Shown: positions 17,153 through 26,265 of the stretch, piece after piece
Position numbering within the stretch: position 1 is the stretch's first letter
How the letters are laid out: each line of letters begins with the position of its first letter
Assembly: GCF_900110085.1 (NCBI RefSeq)
Contig: NZ_FOCK01000005.1
Coordinates: forward strand, 1-64,000
Source: Prevotella sp. ne3005
Lineage (GTDB): Bacteria > Bacteroidota > Bacteroidia > Bacteroidales > Bacteroidaceae
Direction of reading: 5' to 3'
Length of the DNA stretch: 64,000 bases
Made by a program: the position numbers and the translations under genes
Notes under the pieces: generated by a model
What the model was told of the DNA's origin: nothing
Database searches by the model: none
What the model saw: the letters and a program-made list of their open reading frames with translations, nothing else

Positions 17153-18043
17153 ATGAAAGCATTTGTATTTCCCGGACAGGGAGCACAGTTCGTAGGTATG
17201 GGTAAGGATCTTTATGAGAACAATCCTCTTGCCAAGGAACTTTTTGAGAAAGCCAACGAGATTCTCGGTTACCGTATCACTGATATTATGTTCGACGGAA
17301 CGGACGAGGAGTTGAAGCAGACCAAGGTGACACAGCCTGCCGTCTTCCTCCACAGTGTGATCTCTGCCCTTTGCATGGGTGAGGCTTTCGATCCCAAGAT
17401 GACCGCTGGTCACTCTTTGGGTGAGTTCTCTGCCCTGACAGCTGCCGGTGCCCTGAGTTTCGAGGATGGCCTGAAACTGGTGTATGCCCGTGCCATGGCT
17501 ATGCAGAAGGCCTGTGAGGCTCAGCCTTCTACGATGGCTGCCATTATCGCCCTGCCTGACGAGAAGGTAGAGGAGGTATGTGCCGAGGTGAGCAAGATGG
17601 GTAAGGGCGTCGTGGTTCCTGCCAACTACAACTGTCCCGGTCAGCTGGTGATTTCTGGTAATGTGGAGGCTATCGAAGAGGCTTGTGAGCAGCTGAAGGC
17701 TGCCGGTGCCAAGCGTGCTCTCGTGCTGAAGGTGGGTGGTGCTTTCCATTCTCCGCTGATGCAGCCCGCCAAGGATGAGCTGCAGGCTGCCATCGAGGCT
17801 ACGGAGATCAAGACACCGAAGTGCCCCGTCTATCAGAATGTGGATGCTAAGCCCCATACTGACCCTGCTGAGATCAAGGCAAACCTCATTGCCCAGCTCA
17901 CCAGCAGTGTGCGTTGGACACAGAGCGTACAAAACATGATTGCCGACGGTGCCGACGACTTCACAGAGTGCGGTCCTGGTAAGGCTCTTCAAGGAATGAT
18001 CGTTAAGATTAACAAAGAGGTCTCTGCCCATGGCATCGAGTAA
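17153..18043 (+). CDS. fabD: Malonyl-CoA:ACP transacylase
   Basis: 296 residues. FPGQGAQ (6-12), the nucleophile elbow GHSLGE with Ser88, an Arg in VYARAMAM, and GGAFHSPLM with the catalytic His near 199 are all in place. It loads malonyl from CoA onto acyl carrier protein for fatty-acid elongation. No other fab gene is next to it; instead its last 14 bp overlap the start of a GH13 gene. Confidence 0.96.
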   Translation: MKAFVFPGQGAQFVGMGKDLYENNPLAKELFEKANEILGYRITDIMFDGTDEELKQTKVTQPAVFLHSVISALCMGEAFDPKMTAGHSLGEFSALTAAGALSFEDGLKLVYARAMAMQKACEAQPSTMAAIIALPDEKVEEVCAEVSKMGKGVVVPANYNCPGQLVISGNVEAIEEACEQLKAAGAKRALVLKVGGAFHSPLMQPAKDELQAAIEATEIKTPKCPVYQNVDAKPHTDPAEIKANLIAQLTSSVRWTQSVQNMIADGADDFTECGPGKALQGMIVKINKEVSAHGIE

Positions 18044-19688
18044 AATCATTATCTATCAGGTCTTTACGCGACTTTACGGCAATCGCAATACCACCCGAAA
18101 GGAGAACGGTACGATTGACGAGAATGGCTGCGGAAAGCTGAATGACTTCACGCCCACTGCCCTGAAGAAAATCAGGGAAATGGGCGTGAGCCATATTTGG
18201 TATACAGGTGTCATCCGACATGCTACCCAAACCGACTACAGCGGTTATGGGATTCCCCGACAGCATCCTGCCGTCGTGAAGGGGAAGGCCGGCTCTCCCT
18301 ATGCCATCGCCGACTACTACGACATCGACCCCGATCTGGCCGTCAATGTGGAGAATCGTATGAAGGAGTTCGAGCAGCTAGTCGAGCGTACCCATAAGGC
18401 TGGCATGAAGGTCATCATCGACTTCGTGCCTAACCATGTAGCTCGTCAGTATCACTCCATCTGCAAGCCGGAGGGGGTGAAGGATTTAGGAGAGGATGAT
18501 GACCCCCAGATGGGATTTGACCCCCAGAACAACTTCTATTATTGTCCTGGACAACGCTTTACACCATATCTCGACCTCTATCATGGTGAAGCAGAGCCTT
18601 ATTTCGAGGAGCCTGCCAAGGCCACGGGTAATGACTGCTTTCATAATGCACCGGGCATGAACGATTGGTATGAGACCGTAAAGATCAATTATGGTCTCGA
18701 CTACTATGCCGGTCGTGTGGGACATTTCAATCCTATTCCCAATACATGGAGTAAGATGACGGACATCCTTCTCTTCTGGGCCCGTAAGGGTGTTGACGGC
18801 TTCCGCTGTGACATGGCAGAGATGGTGCCCGCCGAGTTCTGGCACTGGGCTACTGATAAGCTGAAGTTCGCTTATCCCGACCTCATATTCATCGGCGAGG
18901 TCTATAACCCTGCGGAGTATCGTAACTATCTCGGTGCAGGCTTTGATTATCTCTACGACAAGGTAGGTATGTATGATACTGTGCGTGACGTCATCTGCGG
19001 ACATCAGTCCACCCATGCCATCACGGGTGCTTGGCAGCAGACCGATGACATCCGCGACCACATGCTCTATTTCCTCGAGAACCACGACGAACAGCGTGTG
19101 GCCAGCAGTTTCTTTGCTGGAAATGGACGGAAGGGCGTGCCGGGACTCGTCGTCTCAGCCCTGCTTCAGCAGAATCCCTTGATGATCTATGCCGGACAGG
19201 AATATGGTGAACAGGGTATGGACAAGGAAGGCTTCAGCGGTCATGACGGTCGTACCACCATCTTTGACTACTGGAGTATCGATACTCTTGTACGGGCTGC
19301 CAAGCGCAAACTGACGAAGGAGGAGAAGGAGTTGAAGGAAGCCTATGATAAGGTGATGAATGTCGCCGTTACGGAGAAGGTTGTTGCCGAAGGCGTCTGC
19401 TTCGACCTCATGTATGTCAACGACCAGTATCAGCGCCAGTATGCCTTCCTCCGTAAGGCTGGCAGTGAGACGCTGCTTGTAGTGGCTAACTTTGACGACC
19501 TGCCCGCGACGATGGATGTCACTATTCCTGCCCATGCCTTCGACTATCTGAAATTGAAGGAACGCAAGAATGTCACCATGACAGACCTGCTCACCGGGAA
19601 GGAAATCAAACGACAGCTGCATCGCGACTGTTATGTGTCCGTCGACTTGGAACCCTTAGGTGCGGTCGTCCTGAAATTCAAATCATAA
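18030..19688 (+). CDS. GH13 alpha-amylase-family enzyme, cytoplasmic
   Basis: 552 residues with no signal peptide. GH13 regions: I DFVPNH (131-136), II GFRCDMAEM (nucleophile Asp261), III FIGEVYN (acid/base Glu290), IV FLENHDEQR (His-Asp 352-353). A C-terminal beta domain ends the protein. Probably trims internal alpha-glucan (glycogen or maltodextrin) along with the phosphorylase of this window. The start overlaps fabD by 14 bp, suggesting translational coupling. Confidence 0.9.
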   Translation: MASSKIIIYQVFTRLYGNRNTTRKENGTIDENGCGKLNDFTPTALKKIREMGVSHIWYTGVIRHATQTDYSGYGIPRQHPAVVKGKAGSPYAIADYYDIDPDLAVNVENRMKEFEQLVERTHKAGMKVIIDFVPNHVARQYHSICKPEGVKDLGEDDDPQMGFDPQNNFYYCPGQRFTPYLDLYHGEAEPYFEEPAKATGNDCFHNAPGMNDWYETVKINYGLDYYAGRVGHFNPIPNTWSKMTDILLFWARKGVDGFRCDMAEMVPAEFWHWATDKLKFAYPDLIFIGEVYNPAEYRNYLGAGFDYLYDKVGMYDTVRDVICGHQSTHAITGAWQQTDDIRDHMLYFLENHDEQRVASSFFAGNGRKGVPGLVVSALLQQNPLMIYAGQEYGEQGMDKEGFSGHDGRTTIFDYWSIDTLVRAAKRKLTKEEKELKEAYDKVMNVAVTEKVVAEGVCFDLMYVNDQYQRQYAFLRKAGSETLLVVANFDDLPATMDVTIPAHAFDYLKLKERKNVTMTDLLTGKEIKRQLHRDCYVSVDLEPLGAVVLKFKS

Positions 19689-19694
19689 AGACTT

Positions 19695-20159
19695 ATGGCA
19701 GACTATATCTTAAACGACCATAATAAAGAAGAGTTCCCGCCCGCACATACGGCGGAGCATTTGCTGAACCAGACGATGATACGGCTCTTCGGCTGTGAAC
19801 GGTCGTATAATGCCCATATCGAACGAAAGAAGAGTAAGATGAGCTTCTATCTGGACTCTAAGCCATCGCGCCAAGAGGAGAAGGAAATCGAACGGCGGAT
19901 GAACGAATTGATTGAGGCCGACCTGCCCGTTACGTTTGAGTTTGTGACACGCGACGAGCTGCCTGAGGAGGTGAGTCTCGACCGTCTGCCAGATGATGCC
20001 TCTGAGACCATCCGACTTGTGCGCATCGGCGACTACGACGTCTGTCCCTGCATTGGTAAGCATGTACGCTCTACATCACAGATTGGACGATTCGAGATGC
20101 TCGGTACCAACTGGGATGAGCATGAACGTTCGTTCAGAGTTCGTTTTAAGATAGTATAA
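19695..20159 (+). CDS. AlaX-like alanyl-tRNA editing (tRNA/SAD) protein
   Basis: 154 residues. The zinc-binding His18 and His22 of HTAEHLLNQ and Cys119/His123 of CPCIGKHV match the second additional domain (SAD) of AlaRS/ThrRS, here free-standing as in AlaX. It would hydrolyse mischarged Ser- or Gly-tRNA(Ala). Six bp after the GH13 gene and followed by a strong terminator. Confidence 0.85.
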   Translation: MADYILNDHNKEEFPPAHTAEHLLNQTMIRLFGCERSYNAHIERKKSKMSFYLDSKPSRQEEKEIERRMNELIEADLPVTFEFVTRDELPEEVSLDRLPDDASETIRLVRIGDYDVCPCIGKHVRSTSQIGRFEMLGTNWDEHERSFRVRFKIV

Positions 20160-20170
20160 TAAACAGTATA

Positions 20171-20208
20171 AAAGAAAAAATCCCTCACTGCTGAGGGATT
20201 TTTTCTTT
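20171..20208. terminator. Bidirectional intrinsic terminator
   Basis: A perfect 17-bp stem (AAAGAAAAAATCCCTCA, 20171-20187, with its complement at 20192-20208) and a 4-nt loop. A-tract on one side and T-tract on the other serve both the AlaX-like gene and the convergent phosphatase-like gene. Confidence 0.92.
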
Positions 20209-21278
20209 TATTTTGCCGAGGCTGGAGTTGCAATCTTCATGAATACCGGGAAGTGGTCGGAGTAGGTGAGGTCGCGACGGTAGTAGGTCACGCCTTCGAG
20301 CGACTTGTCGTGGAAGATATAGTCGATACGCACTTTCTTGTTACCGCCACGGAAGGTGTACATCCATCCGCTACCACACTCCTTGAAACCGTCGACCTTG
20401 TCGCCCAACATCGTGTTATAAACGTAAGAGTAGGGAACATCGTTGAAGTCACCGCAGACGATGATGGGCACTTCTGACTCACGCATGTCCATCGCCAGTA
20501 CATTAGCTTGTCCGGCTCGTGCAATCATACCTAAGGTATAGTTGCCGTAGATGGCTCTGAAGAGAGCATTGCTCTGAACTTCCATACCCTGATTGATCAG
20601 CTTACCAGCCTGGTGCATAGTGCGGTTGATACCTGTCGTCTCAAGGTGGGCATTGTAGACACGGTAAGTCTCCTCACCAACCTTGATCTCAGCCCACATG
20701 GCACTGTTGTTGGTCATCTCGAAATTCAGGTTCTTAAAGTTCGTGATGGGATAGCGGCTGTAAATCACCATATCACTCTCACCCGTGGCCATATAAGGGA
20801 AATATTCCTTATAGGAATCAGAGTTCTTGCGGTTGCCGCTCTGGTCGTTGTACTCCTGGAAGCAGGCAATGTCCACCTTCTGTCTCTTCATCTCGGCGAG
20901 GATGTCCTGTGCAATGAAGCCTGAGGTCTCACGGCTGAACATGGCAACGTTGTATGTTGCAATCTTAATGCCAGACTTTGAGTTGCCCTCGTCGGTGGAG
21001 CCGAACTTATAGAGGGTTGTGCTGTAAGGGATGCAGCAGAGGATGGTAATCAGGGGAATGAGGGCCCAGTGCCAGCGGCGCATGATGCACCAATAGATGA
21101 GGAGCACGACGTTGCCGGCAATCAGCAGGGGTAGTGCATAGACAAGCATGGCACGAGCGGTGTTTCCTGCAGGATTGACGTCACCACCAAAGAGGCCGGT
21201 GATCGTGAAGACCATCAACAGAACAGTTACAATAAGGATAGTAAATGAAAAATACTTTTGTACGGCAAGTTTTCCCAT
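20208..21278 (-). CDS. Membrane-anchored endonuclease/exonuclease/phosphatase-family protein
   Basis: 356 residues. Three N-terminal membrane helices (to about residue 95) anchor a C-terminal EEP domain: IATYNVAMF, CFQEYND (metal Glu), YNAHLETTG, CGDFNDVPYS and YSDHFPVF with the catalytic His. The domain could cleave phosphodiesters of nucleic acid, inositol phosphates or lipids; substrate is unknown. It follows the hybrid kinase gene by 27 bp on the same strand. Confidence 0.85.
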   Translation of the reverse strand: MGKLAVQKYFSFTILIVTVLLMVFTITGLFGGDVNPAGNTARAMLVYALPLLIAGNVVLLIYWCIMRRWHWALIPLITILCCIPYSTTLYKFGSTDEGNSKSGIKIATYNVAMFSRETSGFIAQDILAEMKRQKVDIACFQEYNDQSGNRKNSDSYKEYFPYMATGESDMVIYSRYPITNFKNLNFEMTNNSAMWAEIKVGEETYRVYNAHLETTGINRTMHQAGKLINQGMEVQSNALFRAIYGNYTLGMIARAGQANVLAMDMRESEVPIIVCGDFNDVPYSYVYNTMLGDKVDGFKECGSGWMYTFRGGNKKVRIDYIFHDKSLEGVTYYRRDLTYSDHFPVFMKIATPASAK

Positions 21279-21305
21279 AATCAGAAAAGATTTATATTTG
21301 ATGGC

Positions 21306-22559
21306 TTAAGCGTCGAGATACCTCCTGACCATCTCTATCAGGTCTTCCACCTTGAAAGGCTTGGCCATAAACTCATCGCATCCAGCCAGTTTGGCATCAC
21401 GGATATTCTCTTCGAAGGCATAAGCACTCAAAGCGACAACAGGGACATCGGACCTTACTTCCTTGATGATGCGGGTGGCATCAAGACCGTTCATCTCCGG
21501 CATACGGATATCCATGAGAATCATATCGGGCTTCTCTTCCTCGTTGAGGGTCACAGCCTCAATGCCGTTACGGGCACGAATCAGCTTGTAACGCTTGTGC
21601 AGCACAATGCGAACGAGCTCGTAGTTACTGTCTTCATCTTCTGCCACAAGGATGCTCTTCTTGTTGTTGTCATCAGGACGACCACTGACACGAATCGTGC
21701 GAACATTGGTGGTTGTGGTGGATGTCTTCTGCATACCACCGATAGACCCCTCGAATGGCAGAATGAAGCGGAAAGTTGAGCCTTCGCCGAGTGTAGACTC
21801 CACGGCAATCTTACCGCCAAGCTTCTCAATGATAATCTTACAGAGGGGCAGCCCCAGTCCGTAGCCGTTATTCGATGTTTCGGCATCACGGGAAACGTAA
21901 GTCTCGAAAATGTGGTCGAGGTCTTGAGGGGCAATACCAGTACCGGTATCTTTGACGAAGAACTCCACGTTCTGTCCGTCGTTAACAATATGGTAACCGT
22001 AAGTGATGCTTCCTTGTGACGTGTGCTTGAGTGAGTTGCTGATGAGATTGGAGAAGACCTGTGTCAGACGGTTAGCATCAGTATTCAGATGGACTGACAT
22101 CGTGGGTTTGTTCCAGATCAGCTTCACTGTGTCAGGACAACGGAACTTGAAGATGTTCTTGATACTATCGCAGAGCTCGTTGAGGTCGGTCTTGGATTTC
22201 TTCATCACAATCTCACCCGACTCTACACGGGAGAGGTCAAGAATCTCGTTGACCAAGTTCATCAAACGATTGTTATTGCTTTCGATAATCTCGAAGAACT
22301 TCATGCGGTCTTCCTGAGAATCGGTTTCTGCAATAACGCGTGAGAATCCTTCAATAGCGTTGAGTGGAGTACGGATTTCATGGCTCATGTTTGCAAGGAA
22401 GAGAGACTTCATCTTACTGGCTTTTTCTGCCTTCTGAGCCTTCTCCTCGTATTCCTTGAGCTTTTTGTTTGCGATTGCCAATTGCTCCTGAGCAAGCATC
22501 AGCCTACGATTGGCATCTGCGAACTTCTGTAGCAATATCTCTTTCTCGTCCTTCTCCAT
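21306..22559 (-). CDS. Soluble hybrid histidine kinase-response regulator
   Basis: 417 residues. An N-terminal coiled coil (about 5-50) leads to HisKA with phospho-acceptor His60 (MSHEIRTPL), an HATPase with N box (NLISNSLKH), G1 DTGTGIA and G2 NGYGLGL, then a Thr-rich linker and a receiver domain with Asp350 (LMDIRMPEMNG). No membrane helix and no recognised sensor domain are present, so it must sense in the cytoplasm or through a partner. The downstream EEP gene may share its transcript. Confidence 0.92.
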   Translation of the reverse strand: MEKDEKEILLQKFADANRRLMLAQEQLAIANKKLKEYEEKAQKAEKASKMKSLFLANMSHEIRTPLNAIEGFSRVIAETDSQEDRMKFFEIIESNNNRLMNLVNEILDLSRVESGEIVMKKSKTDLNELCDSIKNIFKFRCPDTVKLIWNKPTMSVHLNTDANRLTQVFSNLISNSLKHTSQGSITYGYHIVNDGQNVEFFVKDTGTGIAPQDLDHIFETYVSRDAETSNNGYGLGLPLCKIIIEKLGGKIAVESTLGEGSTFRFILPFEGSIGGMQKTSTTTTNVRTIRVSGRPDDNNKKSILVAEDEDSNYELVRIVLHKRYKLIRARNGIEAVTLNEEEKPDMILMDIRMPEMNGLDATRIIKEVRSDVPVVALSAYAFEENIRDAKLAGCDEFMAKPFKVEDLIEMVRRYLDA

Positions 22560-22583
22560 TATACTATAAATACAAAGTCGCTA

Positions 22584-22616
22584 CAAAGGTAATAAAAAAA
22601 ACTGAGATAAACCAAA
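22584..22616 (-). promoter_or_regulatory. Promoter of the hybrid kinase gene
   Basis: On the minus strand TTTG (22613-22616), a 21-bp spacer and TACCTTTG (22584-22591) match the Bacteroidota consensus, about 25 bp before the ATG at 22559. Confidence 0.68.
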
Positions 22617-22631
22617 TTTTTTAAACTTTTT

Positions 22632-23816
22632 TCAACTTCTTTTCGCTTTTTCCCATGCTCCGCTCTTGCCGTGAGTCCGGAGATAGGCCATTCCACGGAA
22701 CACGTTGATGTTCATGAATACAAAATAATAGATGGTGTAAAGCATCTTGTTCTTGTGTCCGTATCGACTTGATAACCAACCGATTAGTGCCATGGCGTAG
22801 AAGAGAATCTGCAATATAAGGATGATGTCGTAGAACAATCCTGCACCCATGATGGAAAGCAGACCGTTTACGATCAGGAGAATGATCATGGCCACGGGGG
22901 TGACACTCCATCGTAAAACGCGGTGGCTCACGTATTGAAATGTTACCAGTGGCTGGCGCATGGGGTTGAGCATCCTGCGCAACCACCAGATACTCTGCAG
23001 ACCTCCGGCAGCGATACGGCGCTTACGTTTCGACTCCTCGAAGATGTTGGCTGAGCCGTATTCCTGAGCATAGGCATCGGGGGCATAGGCAATACGCTTG
23101 CCGGCTTCCACTACGTACATCGACATCATGAAATCGTCGAGCAATGCCTCGTCGGGTACTTCCCTGACCAATGTGGGGTCGATGGCATAGAGTTCGCCTG
23201 CGGCACCCATGGTGGAGTAGAGCTCGCTGTCCCAACGCTTTAAAGTACTCTCGTATCGCCAATAGAGGCCTTCGCCTTCCGCGGCCATATCACCGTCTTT
23301 CTTAGCCATGACACGTTTTTCACCCGACACACAGCCCACGGAGGGGTCCATAAACTGACGGGCAATTTCCTTCATGGCACCGGGATTGAGCATTGTATTG
23401 GCATCGGTAAAGGCAACATAACGGGTCTTGAGTTCACGGAGTCCGTGTTTCAGGGCAGCAGACTTTCCTCTGCGTTCTGGGCTAAAGACGATGTCGACTT
23501 CCGGATAGGCCTTCAACAGTTCGTTGGTGTGGTCGTTGCTGCCATCAGTGACCCACATGATGCGGAATTTGTCTTTCGGATAGTCTATGGCCAGCGTGTT
23601 TTTCATCTTCTCTGCCACCACATCTTCCTCGTTGTAGGCGCAGATGAGCAAGGTCATGTCGGGCAGCTCCTCGTCAGGCGGCAGCACGGCCTCCCGGGGT
23701 TTCCCCCGGAAGAACCGTTTTAGCCGGATGATGATGTATAGTAGTATTCCGTAACCAATATAGGTGTAGAATACAATGAGCAGCATAGCCCAAAACAGGA
23801 TTTTAAGTGTCAGCAT
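22632..23816 (-). CDS. Membrane family 2 glycosyltransferase
   Basis: 394 residues. One N-terminal helix, a GT2 catalytic domain (LLICAYNEEDVVAEKM, WVTDGSNDHT, AFTDANTMLNPGA with the DxD-like site, EALLDDFMMSMYV, and the RRIAAGG-x-QS acceptor motif in place of QxxRW), and three C-terminal helices. This is the layout of processive, cellulose/hyaluronan-synthase-like enzymes, without a PilZ domain. It probably makes an exopolysaccharide or lipid-linked glycan. It starts 29 bp after RNase G. Confidence 0.88.
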   Translation of the reverse strand: MLTLKILFWAMLLIVFYTYIGYGILLYIIIRLKRFFRGKPREAVLPPDEELPDMTLLICAYNEEDVVAEKMKNTLAIDYPKDKFRIMWVTDGSNDHTNELLKAYPEVDIVFSPERRGKSAALKHGLRELKTRYVAFTDANTMLNPGAMKEIARQFMDPSVGCVSGEKRVMAKKDGDMAAEGEGLYWRYESTLKRWDSELYSTMGAAGELYAIDPTLVREVPDEALLDDFMMSMYVVEAGKRIAYAPDAYAQEYGSANIFEESKRKRRIAAGGLQSIWWLRRMLNPMRQPLVTFQYVSHRVLRWSVTPVAMIILLIVNGLLSIMGAGLFYDIILILQILFYAMALIGWLSSRYGHKNKMLYTIYYFVFMNINVFRGMAYLRTHGKSGAWEKAKRS

Positions 23817-23845
23817 AGTGACTTTTTCTTTTTTTCTTTAGGTGT

Positions 23846-25420
23846 TCACTTCGTCTCGATTTCCTCTTGCATGTCTATGAACTGTTTGTCGCTGTCATAG
23901 AACTCGTATTGGAGGAAGGCCAGTTTTTGCGAGGGAATCACATGGACGCCCAGCCCGTACTTCATCTGCCATTGGCGTTTCATACTGAAGACGCCCTTGT
24001 TGATGTAAGCAGCGACGTAAGGGTGTACGTACAGGTAAAACTTGCGTACTCCGATCTTGTTGACGAGGGTGTCAATCTTACTCTCAAGTGTATCCGTAAA
24101 GAGGATACTCGACTTGATGGTTCCTTTTCCGAAACAGGTGGGGCAGGTCTCTTCGACGTTAACGCTCATGGCGGGTCTGACACGCTGACGGGTAATCTGC
24201 ATCAGTCCAAACTTGGAAAGAGGCAGGATATTGTGCTTGGCGCGGTCTTTCTGCATGTTTTTGCACATGCGCTCATAGAGCATCTGGCGGTCTTCTGGCA
24301 GTTTCATGTCGATGAAGTCAACGATGATGATGCCGCCCATGTCCCTAAGCCTCAGCTGACGTGCCAACTCGTCGGCAGCACCAAGATTGGTCTCCAGGGC
24401 ATTGGTCTCCTGATTGTTCTCCTTCTTAATGCGCGTACCGCTGTTTACGTCGACCACATGCATGGCCTCAGTGTGTTCAATAATGAGGTAGGCACCGTGT
24501 TTGTAGTTGACGGTCTTGCCGAAGCCTGACTTGAGCTGCTTGGTCACATCATAGTTGTCGAAGATGGGTACCGTACCGTTGTAAAGCTTGACGATTTCCT
24601 TCTTCTCGGGTGCTATCAGCCCAAGGTAGTTCTTGATTTCTTCAAAGATCGTGCTGTCGTTGATGTGGATGCCGTCATAGGTGGGGTTGAACAGGTCACG
24701 GAGCAGGGCGACGGCGCGGCTTTCCTCCTCAAAGCACAACTGTGGGCGCTCTGTCGTCTTCTGTACTTTTGTGATGGTGTCTTCCCAGCGTTTCAGCAGG
24801 ATCTTCAGTTCTGCGTCGAGTTCCGCGGCTCTTTTCCCTTCTGCCACCGTGCGCACAATGACACCAAAGTTCTTGGGCTTGATGCTCTGGATGAGCTGTT
24901 TCAGCCGGCTACGCTCCTCACTGCGTTTGATCTTGGTGGAGACGGAAACGCTGTCTTCAAAGGGTATCAGCACCAGGTAACGTCCAGCAAAGCTGAGTTC
25001 GCATGTGAGACGCGGTCCTTTCGTGTTGATAGGCTCTTTGACAATCTGTACCAGCACTTCCTGACCCACTTTCAGTGTGTTGGCAATGCTGCCGTCCTTC
25101 TTCAGAATCGGTTGCGGTGTAGCCTTCTGGATGGGGTAGAGTTTCTTGCGGTCACTGACTACCTGTTTCAGGTATTTCTCGTATGAGAGGAATTGACTCC
25201 CTAAGTCAAGGTAATGGAGAAAGGCCACGCGCTCGGCGCCGACGTCAACGAAGCAAGCGTTCAATCCAGGCATCAGCTTCTTCACTTTTGCCACATAGAT
25301 GTTGCCCACCGAGAACGATGCCGTGCGCTGCTCTTGCTGGTATTCTACCAGTTGCTTGTCTTCGAGCAAGGCAATCGAGATGTCTTTCGGCTGCACATCA
25401 ATGATTACTTCACTTGTCAT
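23846..25420 (-). CDS. rng: Ribonuclease G/E family endoribonuclease
   Basis: 524 residues. An S1-like RNA-binding domain at the N-terminus (GNIYVAKVKKLMPGLNACFVDVG) precedes the RNase E/G core with HVVDVNSGTR, GGIIIVDFID (catalytic Asp region), LPLSKFGLMQITRQR and the zinc-link CPTCFGKG. It matures rRNA and cleaves single-stranded mRNA. No long RNase E-like scaffold tail is present, so RNase G is the better name. GT2 lies downstream, the ribosome-associated peptide and HU upstream. Confidence 0.94.
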   Translation of the reverse strand: MTSEVIIDVQPKDISIALLEDKQLVEYQQEQRTASFSVGNIYVAKVKKLMPGLNACFVDVGAERVAFLHYLDLGSQFLSYEKYLKQVVSDRKKLYPIQKATPQPILKKDGSIANTLKVGQEVLVQIVKEPINTKGPRLTCELSFAGRYLVLIPFEDSVSVSTKIKRSEERSRLKQLIQSIKPKNFGVIVRTVAEGKRAAELDAELKILLKRWEDTITKVQKTTERPQLCFEEESRAVALLRDLFNPTYDGIHINDSTIFEEIKNYLGLIAPEKKEIVKLYNGTVPIFDNYDVTKQLKSGFGKTVNYKHGAYLIIEHTEAMHVVDVNSGTRIKKENNQETNALETNLGAADELARQLRLRDMGGIIIVDFIDMKLPEDRQMLYERMCKNMQKDRAKHNILPLSKFGLMQITRQRVRPAMSVNVEETCPTCFGKGTIKSSILFTDTLESKIDTLVNKIGVRKFYLYVHPYVAAYINKGVFSMKRQWQMKYGLGVHVIPSQKLAFLQYEFYDSDKQFIDMQEEIETK

Positions 25421-25462
25421 TGTCTTTCTTGTTACTGACGGGGTTGTCGTTAAAACTCAAAA

Positions 25463-25505
25463 GGGTGTGATGCTATCCCGTGGGATAAGCGCTCACACTC
25501 CTTTC
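25463..25505 (-). terminator. Hairpin between the small basic protein and rng
   Basis: TATCCC and GGGATA with outer GTGTGA and TCACAC arms form a long interrupted stem. On the minus strand it is followed by CCCTTTTGAG, a weak T-tract. It may terminate transcription of the small basic gene upstream of rng or partly attenuate it. Confidence 0.55.
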
Positions 25506-25537
25506 ATTTCTTTTTCTAAGCCATAGAGGGGCAAGCT

Positions 25538-25627
25538 TTACTTGCTCTTATGACGATTCTTGCGCAGTCTCTTCTTACGCTTGTGAGTAGCCATCTTGTG
25601 GCCCTTCTTCTTCTTTCCGTTTGGCAT
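25538..25627 (-). CDS. 29-residue Lys/Arg-rich AURKAIP1/COX24-like ribosome-associated protein
   Basis: Encodes MPNGKKKKGHKMATHKRKKR then LRKNRHKSK. The KMxTHKRKKRLRKNRHK pattern matches the tiny AURKAIP1/COX24-domain proteins of Bacteroidota, related to mitochondrial mS38. Over half the residues are basic, fitting rRNA binding. It lies between HU and rng. Confidence 0.8.
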   Translation of the reverse strand: MPNGKKKKGHKMATHKRKKRLRKNRHKSK

Positions 25628-25653
25628 AATACTAATGTTTATTTAAATGTTAA

Positions 25654-25929
25654 TTACTTCATTTTCTCGATAAAACTCTTTGAAGGCTTGAATGCGGGAA
25701 AGTCATGAGCCTCAATAACGAGTGTGGTGTTCTTTGAGATGTTGCGGGCGGTCTTCTTCGCACGACGCTTCACATGGAAAGTGCCGAAGCCACGAAGGTA
25801 GACGTTCTCCTTGTCTTGGGAGAGCGAGGTGCGAATCACTTCCATAAATGACTCCACCGCCGTGGATACATCCTTTTTGGCAATGCCTGTCTCCTCAGCA
25901 ATTTTAGTGATGATTTCTGCCTTTGTCAT
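25654..25929 (-). CDS. HU/IHF-family DNA-binding protein
   Basis: 91 residues from the ATG at 25929 (MTKAEIITKIAEETGIAKKD), the usual HU start; the ORF runs 21 codons further upstream without homology. The beta-arm region GFGTFHVKRRAKKTARNISKNTT with the intercalating-loop pattern and the C-terminal helix FKPSKSFIEKMK are canonical. Binds and bends DNA as a dimer. A TAACTTTG -7 box lies on the minus strand at 25990-25997. Confidence 0.93.
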   Translation of the reverse strand: MTKAEIITKIAEETGIAKKDVSTAVESFMEVIRTSLSQDKENVYLRGFGTFHVKRRAKKTARNISKNTTLVIEAHDFPAFKPSKSFIEKMK

Positions 25930-26203
25930 TTCTATGTTTCTTATATATATTAATAATGTGAAAAACCGATTATTATCGATTTCGGACTGCAAAGTTACTA
26001 ATTTTCAGTCGATTACCGAAATATTTCGGGGATTTTTTTATAAAAATTGTGATTTTATTCTCACTTTGCCCCTTTTTGAGCCTCTTTGACCCTCTCAGAC
26101 GGCTCTATTTGGCGTCTTGTTTACATAAAGGGCGGAGTGATGACTTATCGTTAATTATTCCTAAATGATAGGGCGTGTCGGAACAATATTCAAAGAAAAC
26201 GAG

Positions 26204-26211
26204 TAATTTTG
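26204..26211 (+). promoter_or_regulatory. -7 box for the IscU-like/GGGtGRT operon
   Basis: TAATTTTG about 55 bp before the ATG at 26266. The -33 position has no clear TTTG. The stretch 25998-26203 otherwise shows nothing recognised. Confidence 0.45.
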
Positions 26212-26265
26212 TAGGCTACAAAGAAGAACTATTAAGTTGTTTAACATTTAAATGTTTTATTATCA

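Noticed and set aside
17075..18049. Minus-strand ORF of 324 codons over fabD
   Set aside because: Exact antisense of fabD; His/Leu/Thr-rich with no family match.
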